64,000 nucleotides of DNA from Aliamphritea spongicola (lineage in GTDB: Bacteria > Pseudomonadota > Gammaproteobacteria > Pseudomonadales > Balneatricaceae), in assembly GCA_024347235.1 (NCBI GenBank), contig AP025283.1:1054001-1118000 (forward strand), read 5' to 3'. How positions within the stretch are numbered: the stretch's first letter is position 1; every line of letters begins with the position of its first letter. The notes under the pieces are model-generated. The model worked only from the letters and a program-made list of their open reading frames with translations. It made no database searches and was not told the DNA's origin. This document shows positions 41,274 to 53,467 of this stretch, in pieces. Position numbers and translations under genes: made by a program.

Positions 41274-43176
41274 ATGTCCCGTATCCATTTGCTCGCCACG
41301 TCTGGCGAACCAGATCGCTGCCGGTGAGGTTGTCGAGCGCCCGGCTTCAGTGGTTAAAGAGATTCTTGAGAACAGTCTGGATGCCGGTGCTGACCGTATT
41401 GAGCTGGATATTGAGCAGGGCGGTGTAAAGCTGATTCGGTTACGGGATAACGGCAGCGGCATTGAGAAGGAAGATCTCTCTCTGGCCCTGAGCCGACATG
41501 CTACCAGTAAAATCCGTGATCTGAATGATCTGGAAGCTGTGCAGAGCCTTGGCTTCCGGGGAAGCGCTGGCATCGGTGAGTTCAGTGTCGCGGCTGACCC
41601 TGACATCCCGTACGGCGGATCAGGAGAGTGCCTGGCAGGTGCAGACCGAAGGCCGGGATATGGTGGCTGAAATTTCTCCGGCAGCGCATCCTGCGGGGAC
41701 GACAGTGGAAATGCGCGATCTGTTTTTCAATACCCCGGCGCGACGTAAGTTTCTTAAAACAGAGAAGACTGAATTTAAACACCTGGAAGAGGTGGTTAAA
41801 CGGCTGGCGTTAAGTCGCTTTGATGTGGGCTTTACCCTGCGGCATAACCAGAAAATTATTCATCAGTTGCGTCCGGCGTCTACCGAAGCAGAACAGGAGC
41901 GACGCATTGCCAGCCTGATGTCACCGGCGTTTATCGAAGAGTCAATGCGGGTGGATGTCAGTGCCGATGCTTCCGGCCTGAGGTTGTGGGGCTGGGTAGG
42001 TTTGCCGACCTTTTCCCGCAGTCAGCCTGATTTACAGTACTTTTTGTCAATGGCCGGGTGATCCGGGATAAGGTGGTTTCCCATGCACTGCGCCAGGCCT
42101 ATCAGGATGTGCTATTCCATGGCCGTCATCCTGCCTATGTGCTGTTTATGGAACTTGATCCGGCGCTGGTGGATGTGAACGTTCACCCGACCAAGCATGA
42201 GGTGCGCTTCCGTGAAAGCCGGCTGGTGCATGACTTTATCTTCCGAACCACTCACCGGGTAATTGCCGATATGCGGCCGCAAACCGGTGAAGATACCACC
42301 GGTATTCCTGAGTCTGTGCTGGCAAATGGCGGTAATGCGCCAACCAGTGATTTTCTGCCTTCACCGGGTGTTGCCGGCGTAGGCCAGACATTTCAGCAGG
42401 GGCGGATGCCGTTGTATCAGCAGACGCAGCAGGCAGACCGGCCTTCTGTTGGCCAGGTGCGTGAACAGATTCAGCAGTATGGTCAGTTACATCCTTCACC
42501 TGCCCCGGCTTCATTCGGTGGCCCTGTGTCTGGCAGTATGGGTACAGGAGGAGATGCGTCCGGGGCAGTCATGCCGGATGTTGATGAGACGAAGTGCCCG
42601 CCAATGGGGTATGCTGTCGCGCAATTACACGGTGTGTTCATTCTTGCGCAAAATGATACTGGTCTTGTGGTAGTGGATATGCATGCCGCCCATGAGCGGA
42701 TTGTATATGAGCGGATGAAAACGGCTTATGAGGCAGAGGGTGTTCGCAGCCAGCCGTTATTGGTGCCGGTAAGTATGGCAGTCAGCAGCGGTGAGGCTGA
42801 TTGCGCAGAAGAACAAAGTGAAGTTTTCCGCCAGCTCGGGTTTGAAATTGCCCGTATGGGGAAGAGACCATTGTGATCCGGCAGGTGCCGGTGGCGCTGG
42901 CGAACGGTGATGTAACCAAGCTGATTCTTGATGTTATTGCTGATATGCAGCAGTTCGGTAACAGCCGTAAGGTTCAGGAGCATATCAATGAATTGCTGGC
43001 CACCATGGCGTGCCATGGTTCTGTGGGCGAACCGTCAGCTCACTCTGCCGGAAATGAATGCTTTGCTGCGGGATATGGAACAAACGGAACGCAGCGGTCA
43101 GTGTAACCATGGGCGACCTACCTGGACACAGATGTCCATGCAGGAGCTGGATGGCCTGTTTATGCGCGGTCAGTGA
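41274..43176 (+). CDS. mutL: DNA mismatch repair protein MutL (five frameshifts)
   Basis: An ATPase linking MutS mismatch recognition to strand excision. About 636 residues. The GHKL ATPase motifs are [18 protein letters not shown] and GFRGEAL plus ATSK; a Pro/Gln-rich linker (about 340-430) and the C-terminal dimerisation domain (ACHGSV...[12 protein letters not shown]) follow. Breaks: CC 41296-41297 (two bases), G run 41558-41561 (two), T run 42041-42045, G run 42858-42861, and near 43023 (two). The C-terminal Cys-rich motif typical of endonuclease-type MutLs was not confirmed. Confidence 0.93.
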
Positions 43177-43223
43177 TCCTTTGTGTTGTTCGCATTAAAC
43201 TGTTTTTAATTTTGGAGTACGAC

Positions 43224-44162
43224 GTGACAACGTCTTTGCCACCGGCAATTTTTCTGATGGGCCCCACTGCGGCAGGTAAAACTGATCTGGCCATGGCCCT
43301 TTGTGATTTGCTGGATTGTGAGATTATCAGTGTGGACTCGGCCATGATCTATCGTCAGATGGATATTGGTACCGCCACCCCTGAAGCTGAGCTGCTGGCC
43401 CGGTATCCCCACCGTCTGGTGGATATTCTTGATCCCTCTGAAGCCTATTCTGCCGCTGATTTCCGTCGTGATGCATTAGCCCATATGGCTGAGATTACTG
43501 CGAAAGGCAAGATTCCTCTGCTGGTGGGCGGGACCATGCTGTATTACCAGGCGCTGATGAAAGGGTTGGCAGATATGCCTGAAGCTGATCCGGTGGTGCG
43601 TCAGCGTTTGCTGGATGAAGCTAATAGCAAGGGCTGGGAAGTTCTGCATAAGCGGCTGGCGGAGGTTGATCCGGTTTCAGCTGAGCGAATTCACCCGAAT
43701 GACCCGCAACGGTTGCAGCGTGCGCTGGAAGTATATGAGCTGACCGGTAAGTCTATGACAGAGCACTGGCAGGCACAGGAAGCCTCACGTGCGCCTTATA
43801 ATATGCAGTCTTTGTGTGTGATGCCGACAGAGCGCTCGGTATTGCATCAGCGTATTGAGCAGCGTTTTCATCTGATGCTGGAGCAGGGCTTTGAAGAAGA
43901 AGTAAGAGCTTTGTGGGATCGCGGCGATCTGGATGCTTCTATGCCGTCGATTCGTTGTGTCGGTTACCGCCAGATGTGGGAGCATTTTCAGGGCCAGTGG
44001 GACCGTGAAACAATGATTCACAAAGGCATCGTGGCGACCCGTCAGTTGGCGAAACGGCAGATAACCTGGTTGCGCAGCTGGCCTGATTTGAAAACTTTAG
44101 CTTCAAATGATCCAAATTTAACAAATAATGCCTTGAAATTGTTAGAGGGTGGCATTATATAA
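43224..44162 (+). CDS. miaA: tRNA dimethylallyltransferase
   Basis: Adds dimethylallyl to A37 of tRNAs reading UNN codons. 312 residues, intact. The P-loop [11 protein letters not shown], the [14 protein letters not shown] catalytic-Asp region, and [13 protein letters not shown] are family features. GTG 43224 is preferred to upstream GTG/ATG-like starts because GGAG lies 6 nt before it and the protein then begins directly before the P-loop. Downstream hfq completes the widely conserved mutL-miaA-hfq-hflX order. Confidence 0.95.
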   Translation: MTTSLPPAIFLMGPTAAGKTDLAMALCDLLDCEIISVDSAMIYRQMDIGTATPEAELLARYPHRLVDILDPSEAYSAADFRRDALAHMAEITAKGKIPLLVGGTMLYYQALMKGLADMPEADPVVRQRLLDEANSKGWEVLHKRLAEVDPVSAERIHPNDPQRLQRALEVYELTGKSMTEHWQAQEASRAPYNMQSLCVMPTERSVLHQRIEQRFHLMLEQGFEEEVRALWDRGDLDASMPSIRCVGYRQMWEHFQGQWDRETMIHKGIVATRQLAKRQITWLRSWPDLKTLASNDPNLTNNALKLLEGGII

Positions 44163-44163
44163 T
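44133..44163 (+). promoter_or_regulatory. Candidate promoter for hfq within the miaA end
   Basis: TTGAAA and TATAAT are separated by 19 bp, overlapping the last codons of miaA. Spacing is longer than ideal. Promoters inside miaA are known to serve hfq in other gammaproteobacteria, which supports but does not prove this one. Confidence 0.35.
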
Positions 44164-44226
44164 GCTGTAGCTTGAATTTTTCGGACCGTCCGGCTTTTGA
44201 GGCGGTCACATGCGCAGGATTTTTAA

Positions 44227-45841
<1,615 letters not shown>

Positions 45842-45885
45842 TGGCAAATATCTGAATTTTAAAAGTAAGCTGCGTACTTCGGGCG

Positions 45886-45914
45886 TTGCATACTATGATT
45901 AAGCTACATACAAT
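45886..45914 (+). promoter_or_regulatory. Candidate sigma70 promoter for hflKC
   Basis: TTGCAT and TACAAT are separated by exactly 17 bp in the 146-bp gap before hflK. The positions of start and strength are inferred. Confidence 0.5.
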
Positions 45915-45987
45915 TTTGGTAGATATGGTGCTTTACCTGTCGATTCGGTAAAGACAAAGCATTAACGGTTCTAGAACGGAGAACAGT

Positions 45988-47175
45988 ATGGCTTGGAATG
46001 AGCCTGGTGGTAACGGGAATAATCAGGATCCCTGGAACTCTGGTGGTAAGCGTAATGGCGGCGGCAATAATGATCAGGGGCCACCTGATCTGGATGAGGC
46101 GCTGCAAAAGCTGCAGGAGAAACTTAACGGAATTTTCGGTAAACCGAACAAGTCCGGCGGTTCCGGTGGCAAACCGGCAGCGCCATCGGGTGGCCTGTTT
46201 GGCATTCTGATCGTTATTTTGCTGGTTGGTTGGGCGGCTTTAGGCTTCTATACCGTGGATCAGCAAGAGCGTGGTGTTGTGCTGCGTCTGGGTAAATTCA
46301 GCGAAACGGTTATGCCGGGTCTGCAGTGGAACCCACCTTTAATTGATCAGGTTACGCCGGTTAACGTGACCCGGGTAAATGCTTACGATCACCGTTCTCT
46401 GATGCTGACAGAAGATGAGAACATTGTTGACGTGTCTATCACCGTTCAGTACGTCATCTCTGATCCTAAGGCTTACCTGCTGAAAGTCCGTGATCCGGAA
46501 GCCAGTCTGGCGAATGCATCTGAGTCTGCGTTACGTCACATTGTTGGTGGATCTGAAATGGATTCCATTCTGACGGAAGGTCGTGAGATTCTGGGTGCGG
46601 ATGTTAAAGGTCGTCTGCAGCAGTCTATGGAAGATTATCAGACCGGTTTACGTATCACTCAGGTGAACATTAAAGAAGTTAAGGCACCGTCTCAGGTTCA
46701 GGATGCGTTTGATGATGTAATCAAGGCACGTGAGGATGAGCAGCGGGTAATTAACGAAGCTGAGTCTTACCGTAATGGTATTATCCCTGAAGCGCGTGGT
46801 ATCGCCCAGCGTATGAAGGAAGAGGCCAGTGCATACCGTGAACAGGTCGTTGCTCAGGCACAGGGTGATGCGCAACGTTTTGAAGCTCTGCTGGGTGAAT
46901 ACCTGAAGGCACCGGATGTAACCCGTGAGCGTCTGTACCTGGATGCCATGGAATCAGTTATGGCTAATAACTCCAAGGTTCTGGTTGATGTTGAGGGCGG
47001 TAACAACATGATGTACCTGCCGCTGGACAAGTTGTCCGAGCGTCGTCAGGCTCCTGTTGAATTTAACCGTTCAGGCACTACCCGCCTGAGTAACGATAAT
47101 ATTCGTGATATCACTGATCAGGTGATTGAGCAGTTACGTCAGCGTCAGCAAACCAACCGTCGGGAGGCACGATAA
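45988..47175 (+). CDS. hflK: FtsH modulator HflK
   Basis: An SPFH/band-7 membrane protein that with HflC forms a cage around the FtsH protease. 395 residues, intact. The N-terminus is Gly/Asn-rich (MAWNEPGGNGNNQDPW), as in other HflK. One transmembrane segment (GLFGILIVILLVGWAALGFYTV) precedes the SPFH domain (VDQQERGVVLRLGKFSETVMPG). A long coiled region follows. Its TAA overlaps the hflC ATG (TAATG), indicating coupled translation. Confidence 0.95.
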   Translation: MAWNEPGGNGNNQDPWNSGGKRNGGGNNDQGPPDLDEALQKLQEKLNGIFGKPNKSGGSGGKPAAPSGGLFGILIVILLVGWAALGFYTVDQQERGVVLRLGKFSETVMPGLQWNPPLIDQVTPVNVTRVNAYDHRSLMLTEDENIVDVSITVQYVISDPKAYLLKVRDPEASLANASESALRHIVGGSEMDSILTEGREILGADVKGRLQQSMEDYQTGLRITQVNIKEVKAPSQVQDAFDDVIKAREDEQRVINEAESYRNGIIPEARGIAQRMKEEASAYREQVVAQAQGDAQRFEALLGEYLKAPDVTRERLYLDAMESVMANNSKVLVDVEGGNNMMYLPLDKLSERRQAPVEFNRSGTTRLSNDNIRDITDQVIEQLRQRQQTNRREAR

Positions 47176-48049
47176 TGTCAGGCAAATCTATGGCAGGCGT
47201 AGTCATCGCGCTATTGTTGGTCGTGCTGGCGTCTAATTCGCTGTTTATCATTAAAGAAACCGACCGTGCAGTACTGCTGCGCTTCGGTGAAATCGTGAAT
47301 CTAACCTGCAGCCAGGTCTGCATATTAAGATTCCTGTGATTAATAAGGTACGTAAGTTTGATGGTCGGGTTCTGACCCTGGATGCGCAGCCGCAGTCTTA
47401 TCTGACGGTTGAGAAGAAGCGTCTGGTGGTTGATTCCTTCATCAAGTGGCGTGTTATTGATCCGCAGACTTATTATACCGCTACTTCCGGTGACCAGTTC
47501 CGTGCTGCGGAACGTCTGTTCCCAAGTGTGGATGCCGGTCTGCGTGCACAGTTCGGTGAGCGTACTCTGACTGAGGTGGTATCCGGTGAGCGTGATCAGT
47601 TAATGATCGAGCTGACTGAGTCTCTGAGCCAGACGACCCGTGATGAGCTGGGTATCGAGCTGATTGACATCCGTGTTAAGAAGATCGATCTGCCGCAGGA
47701 AGTATCGAACTCTGTATATGACCGTATGCGTACCGAGCGTGAGCGGGAAGCCCGTGAACTGCGTTCCCGTGGTCAGGAGCTTGCAGAAGGTATCCGTGCT
47801 GATGCTGACCGTCAGAAGACAGTTATCGAAGCGGCTGCATACCGTGATGCACAGGAGCTGCGCGGTGAAGGTGATGCGGAGTCTGCAGGTATCTATGCCA
47901 AGGCATACAGCCGCGATCCTGAGTTCTACTCTTTCTACCGCAGTCTGAATGCATATAAAGAAGCGTTTAACCAGCAGGGCGATGTAATGATTCTGGAACC
48001 GGACAGTGAATTCTTCCGTTACCTGAATCAGCCAGGCCTGCAACGTTAA
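47175..48049 (+). CDS. hflC: FtsH modulator HflC (frameshifted)
   Basis: The partner of HflK in the SPFH cage that limits FtsH access to membrane substrates. About 291 residues. An N-terminal membrane segment (SMAGVVIALLLVVLASNSLFII) is followed by the SPFH domain (KETDRAVLLRFGEIV). The frame breaks near 47297, where one G restores ESNLQPGLHIKIPVINKVRKF; the remaining part to FFRYLNQPGLQR is intact. Its ATG overlaps the hflK stop. Confidence 0.93.
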
Positions 48050-48119
48050 TTGCTACTTTTGATTAATTTTTACCCGGAATAGGCTGCACTATTTGCTCTG
48101 TTCCGTGGTAGAATTCTGT

Positions 48120-48142
48120 AACCGGGTTAAAGCCCGGTTTTT
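48120..48142 (+). terminator. Terminator-like hairpin after hflC
   Basis: The stem AACCGGG/CCCGGTT with a 6-nt loop is followed by TTT. It lies between hflC and the DUF2065 gene and probably terminates part of the hflKC transcript. Confidence 0.65.
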
Positions 48143-48164
48143 ATGCGGTTTTGTGCGAGGCGTT

Positions 48165-48362
48165 ATGTGGGCAGAGCTTTGGCAACCCCTGTTAATCGGT
48201 TTCAGTCTGATGCTGATAATCGAGGGAATTGTGCCTTTTCTGTATCCCGGACGCTGGCGCAGGTTAGTCCAGCAGTTAGCGAATATCAGTGATAAGGCGC
48301 TGCGGATAACCGGTTTAATCAGTATGCTGGTAGGTCTGTGCATACTGTATATGATTAACTGA
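48165..48362 (+). CDS. DUF2065 (YjeT-like) membrane protein
   Basis: A 65-residue protein with two membrane segments (LWQPLLIGFSLMLIIEGIVPFLYP and ALRITGLISMLVGLCILYMIN), typical of DUF2065. The function is unknown, but this gene commonly lies between hflC and hisZ or purA. ATG 48165 follows GAGG; upstream in-frame starts would run through the terminator. The HisZ gene starts 20 bp later. Confidence 0.85.
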   Translation: MWAELWQPLLIGFSLMLIIEGIVPFLYPGRWRRLVQQLANISDKALRITGLISMLVGLCILYMIN

Positions 48363-48382
48363 TCGATCGATTAGAGAGTTGC

Positions 48383-49561
48383 ATGGCCTTGGCAGATCGC
48401 TGGTTATTACCAGACGGTGTCAAAGAAATCTTGCCACCACAGGCGCGTCAGGTTGAAGCGGCCCGCCGGCAAGTGCTAGATATGTATAATACCTGGGGTT
48501 ATGAATTAGTCATGACGCCAATGATCGAACACCTGGATTCTTTGTTAAGTGGTGTTGGTCGGGATCTTGATCTGAATACGTTTAAAGTAACAGATCAGTT
48601 GACAGGCCGGATGTTAGGCATCCGTGCTGATATTACCCAGCAGGTGGCGCGCATTGATGCCCACCGTCTTAAGAACGATGGGCCTAATCGTCTCTGTTAC
48701 TGCAGCACTGTGCTGCATACTCTGCCGGCAAATCCGCTGGCGTCACGTAATCCGTTACAGGTAGGTGCTGAGCTGTTTGGGCATTCTGGCCTGGCAAGCG
48801 ATGTAGAAATTATTTCCCTGATGCTTGAAACCCTGCATGTGCTGGGTGTCAGTCAGGAGCTGAGTATCGATCTGGGTCACGTAGGTATTTATCGTGGACT
48901 GATTGCCGGTGCAGGACTGACCGATGTTCAGGAAAGCGATTACTTTGAGTTGTTGCAGCGTAAGGATATGCCTGAAATTGAGCGTTTCCTGAGCCAGGTT
49001 GAAATTCCTGCAGAACAGGCGGCAATGCTGGCTAAGTTGCCGGCGCTGCACGGTGGCATTGAAGTGCTGGATGCTGCTCAGGAAAGCTTTGCGGCTATCA
49101 GTGATGCAATTACACCGGCGCTGGATTATCTGCGTCAGATTGCAGAGCAGATTGGCCAGCGTTATCCGGAGGTTGATCTGTATTTCGACCTGAGTGAATT
49201 ACGCGGTTACAACTATCACACCGGCATTGTGTTCGGTGCGTATACGCCAAGTTTCGGACAGGCGATTGCCAAAGGTGGTCGTTATGATGAAGTAGGGCGT
49301 GATTTTGGCCGGGCGCGCCCGGCAACAGGTTTTAGTGCTGACCTTAAGACACTGGTTGAGCTATCTGCTCAGACATGTCAGCAGGACGGTGCAGTACTGG
49401 CGCCGGCTGGCAGTGATGCCGGACTATTAAAGGCGATCAGTGAACTACGTACAACCGGTAAGCGGGTTGTGCAGCAGCTCGATGGTGCGGCATCTGATGA
49501 TGTTGTCTTCGCGCAGCAACTGGTGCAGCAGGATGGGGTTTGGGTTCTGCAGAGCCTGTAA
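48383..49561 (+). CDS. hisZ: ATP phosphoribosyltransferase regulatory subunit HisZ
   Basis: A paralogue of HisRS that lacks aminoacylation and activates the short-form HisG, the first enzyme of histidine synthesis. 392 residues, intact. Class II-like motifs are seen (DQLTGRMLGIRADITQQVARID; SELRGYNYHTGIVFGAY; GGRYDEVGRDFG). The RGYNYHTG segment corresponds to the HisRS RGLDYY motif with catalytic residues changed. Its presence predicts a short-form hisG elsewhere in the genome. It lies 39 bp before purA, as in Pseudomonas. Confidence 0.93.
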   Translation: MALADRWLLPDGVKEILPPQARQVEAARRQVLDMYNTWGYELVMTPMIEHLDSLLSGVGRDLDLNTFKVTDQLTGRMLGIRADITQQVARIDAHRLKNDGPNRLCYCSTVLHTLPANPLASRNPLQVGAELFGHSGLASDVEIISLMLETLHVLGVSQELSIDLGHVGIYRGLIAGAGLTDVQESDYFELLQRKDMPEIERFLSQVEIPAEQAAMLAKLPALHGGIEVLDAAQESFAAISDAITPALDYLRQIAEQIGQRYPEVDLYFDLSELRGYNYHTGIVFGAYTPSFGQAIAKGGRYDEVGRDFGRARPATGFSADLKTLVELSAQTCQQDGAVLAPAGSDAGLLKAISELRTTGKRVVQQLDGAASDDVVFAQQLVQQDGVWVLQSL

Positions 49562-49600
49562 CCGCTTGAAATTAGATTGAGTTAAACGTTAGAGACTAGC

Positions 49601-50894
<1,294 letters not shown>

Positions 50895-50935
50895 CAGCGC
50901 TTGTTGAGCCGATGGCTGAAAGTCATCGGTTTACT

Positions 50936-50959
50936 AAAAACCAGCTGCGGCTGGTTTTT
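50936..50959 (+). terminator. Terminator of purA
   Basis: A perfect A-run/T-run hairpin with stem AAAAACCAGC/GCTGGTTTTT and a 4-nt loop, 42 bp after the purA stop. Confidence 0.9.
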
Positions 50960-50981
50960 GTGTCTGCTGTTTTTCAGGTAT

Positions 50982-51006
50982 AAAAACCGGCGCAAGGCCG
51001 GTTTTT
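50982..51006 (-). terminator. Terminator of suhB
   Basis: A perfect hairpin with stem AAAAACCGG/CCGGTTTTT and a 7-nt loop, 17 bp past the suhB stop. It functions on either strand. Confidence 0.9.
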
Positions 51007-51022
51007 AATTTCTCGACTGGCT

Positions 51023-51829
51023 TTATTTCAGCTCGTCGCTCACTGCCGGGTGGATGCTCTTAAGCAGTGCTTTCAGCATCTTCGGGTTACCGACAATCAG
51101 GTTGCCGTTCTGGGTGTGAGTGTTGCCGCCATTGAAATCAGACAGTAAGCCGCCGGATTCCTGAATCAGCAGGGTGCCGGCTGCCATGTCAGCACCTTTC
51201 ATGCCGAACTGGAAGAAACCGTCGAAACGGCCGGCTGCAGTGTAAGCCATGTTCAGTACCGGTGAGCCAGCGTTGTAGATGCTGCCGTCTTCCAGGGTGA
51301 TGTTGCTGAATACGCGCTGGAAGGAGTCCAGGTGTTGCTTCTGGTTGCGGCCAAAGTAGTTGCTGGCAATCAGTGCGCCCTGAAGGGTTTTCAGGTTGCT
51401 AACGCGCAGGCGTTTACCGTTGCACTGTGCACCACGGCCACGGCTGGCAGTGAATTCTTCACCGTTCATCGGGTTCAGTACAATAGCGTGCTCCAGACGG
51501 CCGCGCTGGTAGCCGGCAATGCTCAGGGCGAATACAGGTACGCCATTGGCAAAGTTGCTGGTGCTGTCGATAGGGTTTACCTGCCAGGTAATGGCGGCGT
51601 TGCCTTCAGCGGCGTGCTGGCCAGTGAATTCGCCATTAACTTCGTGGTCCGGATAAGCCTTCTGGATTGTGCTGGCAATCGCCTTTTCAGCCTGCTTGCA
51701 GGTTTCTTCGAAAAAGTCGCTGACACTTGATTGTTCGGATTTAATCAGGTCGAGTCGTTCCACTGCGCGGGCGATTTGTTCGCCTGCGATGCGTGCGCCG
51801 CGCAGGGCGATATTTACCATCGGTTGCAT
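51023..51829 (-). CDS. suhB: SuhB-like inositol monophosphatase fold protein with degenerate active site
   Basis: A member of the inositol monophosphatase family in the SuhB position (divergent from trmJ). 268 residues, intact. The fold is complete from MVNIALRGARIAGEQIARA to the C-terminal NLIVGNPKMLKALLKSI. Several metal-binding motifs are altered: the usual DFVT.VD is DFFEETCK, the GEE-type site is VNGEF, DPLDGTTNF is NPIDSTSNF, and WDxAAG is ADMAAG. Phosphatase activity is therefore doubtful. In E. coli SuhB has a non-enzymatic role in rRNA transcription antitermination, which could be retained. Confidence 0.85.
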   Translation of the reverse strand: MQPMVNIALRGARIAGEQIARAVERLDLIKSEQSSVSDFFEETCKQAEKAIASTIQKAYPDHEVNGEFTGQHAAEGNAAITWQVNPIDSTSNFANGVPVFALSIAGYQRGRLEHAIVLNPMNGEEFTASRGRGAQCNGKRLRVSNLKTLQGALIASNYFGRNQKQHLDSFQRVFSNITLEDGSIYNAGSPVLNMAYTAAGRFDGFFQFGMKGADMAAGTLLIQESGGLLSDFNGGNTHTQNGNLIVGNPKMLKALLKSIHPAVSDELK

Positions 51830-51874
51830 CTATCTAATACCAGTCGTCGGGAGGGTAAGAAATCAAAGAGCGCG

Positions 51875-51880
51875 ATTATA
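51875..51880 (-). promoter_or_regulatory. Candidate -10 element for suhB
   Basis: The minus strand reads TATAAT followed by CGCGCTC, about 45 bp upstream of the suhB start in the suhB/trmJ divergent gap. The -35 box was not assigned. Confidence 0.4.
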
Positions 51881-51972
51881 GCAAAATCTTACTGAGATAA
51901 AGAACAACAAACCGCGAATACTTGGCAGGTTCTGGTAAAATAATCGCCTTTTATTCTATAAGTCTGAATCTG

Positions 51973-52724
51973 ATGCTGCAAAATATACGAATTGTACTGG
52001 TAAATACCACTCACCCCGGAAATATCGGTGCGGTCGCCCGGGCAATGAAAAACATGGGGCTGGCTGAACTGTGTCTGGTTGAGCCGAAGATGTTTCCGCA
52101 TGAAGATGCCGATGCCAGAGCTTCAGGTGCGACTGATTTGCTGGAAAACGCACTGGTTGTCGGGTCGCTGGATGAGGCGCTTGAAGGATGTCATCTGGTG
52201 GTGGGTACGAGTGCCCGTAGTCGGAATATTCCCTGGCCGTTGCTGAATCCCCGGGAGCTGGGGGTGCTTCTTCAGGGCTTGGAGCTGATCAGAAGATGGC
52301 GGTTGTGTTTGGCCGTGAAGACCGTGGCCTGACCAATGAGGAATTGCAGCGTTGTCATTATCACGTACATATTCCAACGGAAGAGACTTTCAGTTCACTG
52401 AATATCGGTGCCGCTGTGCAGGTTATTTGCTATGAGCTGCGTATGGCTGCCCTGCAGCAGGATAGTTCGGAGGATAAACCTCAGTGGGGTACGGACTGGG
52501 ATGTGGATCTGGCGGATATGCAGGAGCTTGAGCGAATGTTCGAGCATCTGGAGCAGACGATGATTGATATAGAGTTCCTTGATCCTGAGAAGCCCCGCCA
52601 ACTGATGCCCCGTTTACGGCGGCTGTTTCTGCGGGCTTTGCCCGATAAAATTGAAGTTAATGTTCTGCGGGGAATTCTCACCGCGACCCAGAAACGTCTG
52701 AAGAAGTCAGACACAGACGTTTAG
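51973..52724 (+). CDS. trmJ: tRNA (Cm32/Um32) 2'-O-methyltransferase TrmJ (frameshifted)
   Basis: A SPOUT-class enzyme methylating position 32 of tRNAs. About 250 residues. The knot region begins [28 protein letters not shown] binding is in [14 protein letters not shown] and [24 protein letters not shown]. One A is missing at 52293-52294. ATG 51973 gives the standard N-terminus. trmJ lies upstream of iscR as in Pseudomonas, though cysE, often between them, is absent. Confidence 0.93.
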
Positions 52725-52860
52725 TCATTCTTCAAAAGGTGCTAGAATCTCGCCGCCCTCAGTGGCGGCTGAGTTTTCTGAGCAGATTTTTACAGTCTCC
52801 CGTCACTATGATTTCTGAGCCTGAAGCTGCATTTAAAAACCGAGTGAATTACTTGGTTAT

Positions 52861-52893
52861 ATAATTGACTAAAATACTAGGGTATTGCATAAT
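52861..52893 (+). promoter_or_regulatory. isc promoter with overlapping IscR type 1 operator
   Basis: TTGACT (52865-52870) and CATAAT (52888-52893) are separated by 17 bp, a good sigma70 promoter. The 25 bp from 52861 match the E. coli type 1 IscR site consensus (ATASYYGACTRWWWYAGTCRRSTAT) at 22 positions by my count. Holo-IscR bound here would block RNA polymerase, giving the feedback control known for isc operons. Confidence 0.8.
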
Positions 52894-52929
52894 CCCCGCG
52901 TGCTCAGTTTGGGGTGAGGGAAGTATTTT

Positions 52930-53430
52930 ATGCGATTAACAACGAAAGGCAGATATGCGGTTACCGCGATGCTTGATCTTGCGCTTCACGCAAGTGACGG
53001 ACCTATCAGCCTGGCGGATATATCTGAACGTCAGGGAATTTCCCTGTCCTATTTAGAACAGCTATTCGCTAAGTTGCGTCGTAATGATCTGGTGCGCAGT
53101 GTACGTGGCCCCGGTGGTGGGTATCAGCTTAACCGTGAGCAGCATGCGATTGATGTTGCAGAAGTAATTGATGCGGTTAATGAATCAGTTGATGCGACGG
53201 GTTGCGGACACAGTGGTGGTGGTCATACCGGTGGTTGTCAGGGTGGAAATACCTGTCTGACACATCATCTGTGGTGTGATCTCAGCAGCCAGATACACGA
53301 ATTTTTAAGCCAGATCAGTCTGGCTGATCTGATGGCCCGCCAAGATGTACAGGCCGTTGCAAAACGTCAGGATCGTGAACAGCAGACGTTAATAGATACG
53401 AGTTTAATAGAGGCGAAAGTAAGCGCCTGA
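52930..53430 (+). CDS. iscR: Fe-S cluster regulator IscR with lengthened cluster loop
   Basis: An Rrf2-family repressor that senses Fe-S supply through a 2Fe-2S cluster. 166 residues, intact. The winged helix is [20 protein letters not shown] with recognition helix [27 protein letters not shown] split around residues 40-65. Cluster ligands are C92, C103, C109 and H112. The C92-C103 spacing is five residues longer than in E. coli (C92-C98), from a Gly/His-rich insertion around HSGGGHTGG. First gene of the isc operon, under its own operator. Confidence 0.93.
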   Translation: MRLTTKGRYAVTAMLDLALHASDGPISLADISERQGISLSYLEQLFAKLRRNDLVRSVRGPGGGYQLNREQHAIDVAEVIDAVNESVDATGCGHSGGGHTGGCQGGNTCLTHHLWCDLSSQIHEFLSQISLADLMARQDVQAVAKRQDREQQTLIDTSLIEAKVSA

Positions 53431-53467
53431 GTCTCTGGTGAAGAGACGTTTTTGGAGAGTTGATGTA

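Noticed and set aside
37821..43176. Pseudogenisation of nnr, tsaE, amiB and mutL
   Set aside because: All conserved motifs remain, no codon-level decay is seen between breaks, and tsaE is essential. Indel-only damage without substitutions at key sites is not how genes decay.
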